DNA of 5,883 nt from Methylococcales bacterium. GTDB taxonomy: Bacteria; Pseudomonadota; Gammaproteobacteria; Methylococcales; Methylomonadaceae. Position 1 is the stretch's first letter; each line of letters starts with the position of its first letter. The translations under genes and the position numbers were made by a program. The notes under the pieces were generated by a model. It did no database searches. It had not been told where the DNA came from and saw only the letters and a program-made list of their open reading frames with translations. The DNA lies in the NCBI GenBank assembly GCA_023134955.1, contig JAGLUC010000037.1, forward strand, positions 1-5,883. Direction: 5' to 3'. Below, one piece after another: positions 5,851-5,883 of the stretch.

Positions 5851-5883
5851 GCGGAAGTAGTTCAGCGGTAGAACGTCTCCTTG
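5851..5883 (+). tRNA. 5' part of a tRNA, probably tRNA-Gly(GCC), cut by the window end
   Basis: The sequence starts with GCGGAAG (acceptor, 5851-5857), TA, a perfect D stem GTTC/GAAC around loop AGCGGTA, then anticodon stem TCTCC and loop bases TTG at the last positions. The wobble base is therefore G. The acceptor and D arm resemble bacterial tRNA-Gly(GCC), whose loop continues as TTGCCAA. Only about 34 canonical positions are visible, so the amino acid is inferred. It lies 18 nt after tRNA-Leu and is probably in the same transcript. Confidence 0.75.

Noticed and set aside
1..5883. An undescribed biological system, mobile element, CRISPR array or phage-related island
   Set aside because: Every long open frame is a well-known housekeeping gene in a familiar order; no direct-repeat arrays, transposase, integrase or attachment-site signatures were seen.

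Overview
This window is an ordinary housekeeping segment of an AT-rich proteobacterial chromosome, almost certainly a gammaproteobacterium. The evidence is the gene order (yhbY facing away from rlmE-ftsH, then glmM-tpiA-secG-tRNA-Leu) together with very close protein matches to the known E. coli families. E. coli has rlmE-ftsH-folP-glmM-secG-leuU in this order, and pseudomonads carry tpiA between glmM and secG, so this layout is closer to the second kind. The AT-rich composition and a hairpin-like sequence at the left edge would suit a marine or symbiotic sulfur-oxidising or methanotrophic lineage. That placement is a guess, and the sequence does not prove it.

Layout. Bases 1-69 hold no gene but begin with a perfect short palindrome. 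yhbY (minus strand, GTG start) and rlmE (plus strand) diverge from a 49-bp gap. ftsH follows rlmE after a 121-bp gap that carries a perfect extended -10 promoter. That promoter supports the ATG at 1158, not the longer GTG-initiated frame at 1080. A strong rho-independent terminator closes ftsH. folP, which sits between ftsH and glmM in E. coli, is absent. glmM, tpiA and secG then run in the same direction, with a good sigma70-type promoter between glmM and tpiA. secG is followed 15 nt later by tRNA-Leu(GAG), then by the 5' half of a second tRNA, probably tRNA-Gly(GCC), cut by the window end.

How the genes relate. YhbY and RlmE act on the large ribosomal subunit. FtsH is the membrane AAA+ protease for quality control and, in enterobacteria, for LpxC turnover. 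GlmM supplies glucosamine-1-phosphate for UDP-GlcNAc, the precursor of peptidoglycan and LPS. TpiA is a glycolytic/gluconeogenic enzyme. SecG is a subunit of the SecYEG translocon. All key catalytic residues are intact and no gene is broken. I found no defence system, mobile element, CRISPR array or undescribed system. The points worth a second look are small: the edge palindrome, promoter and terminator architecture, an acceptor-stem mismatch in tRNA-Leu, an A9 tract at the glmM start, and an unusual acidic, internally repetitive SecG tail.
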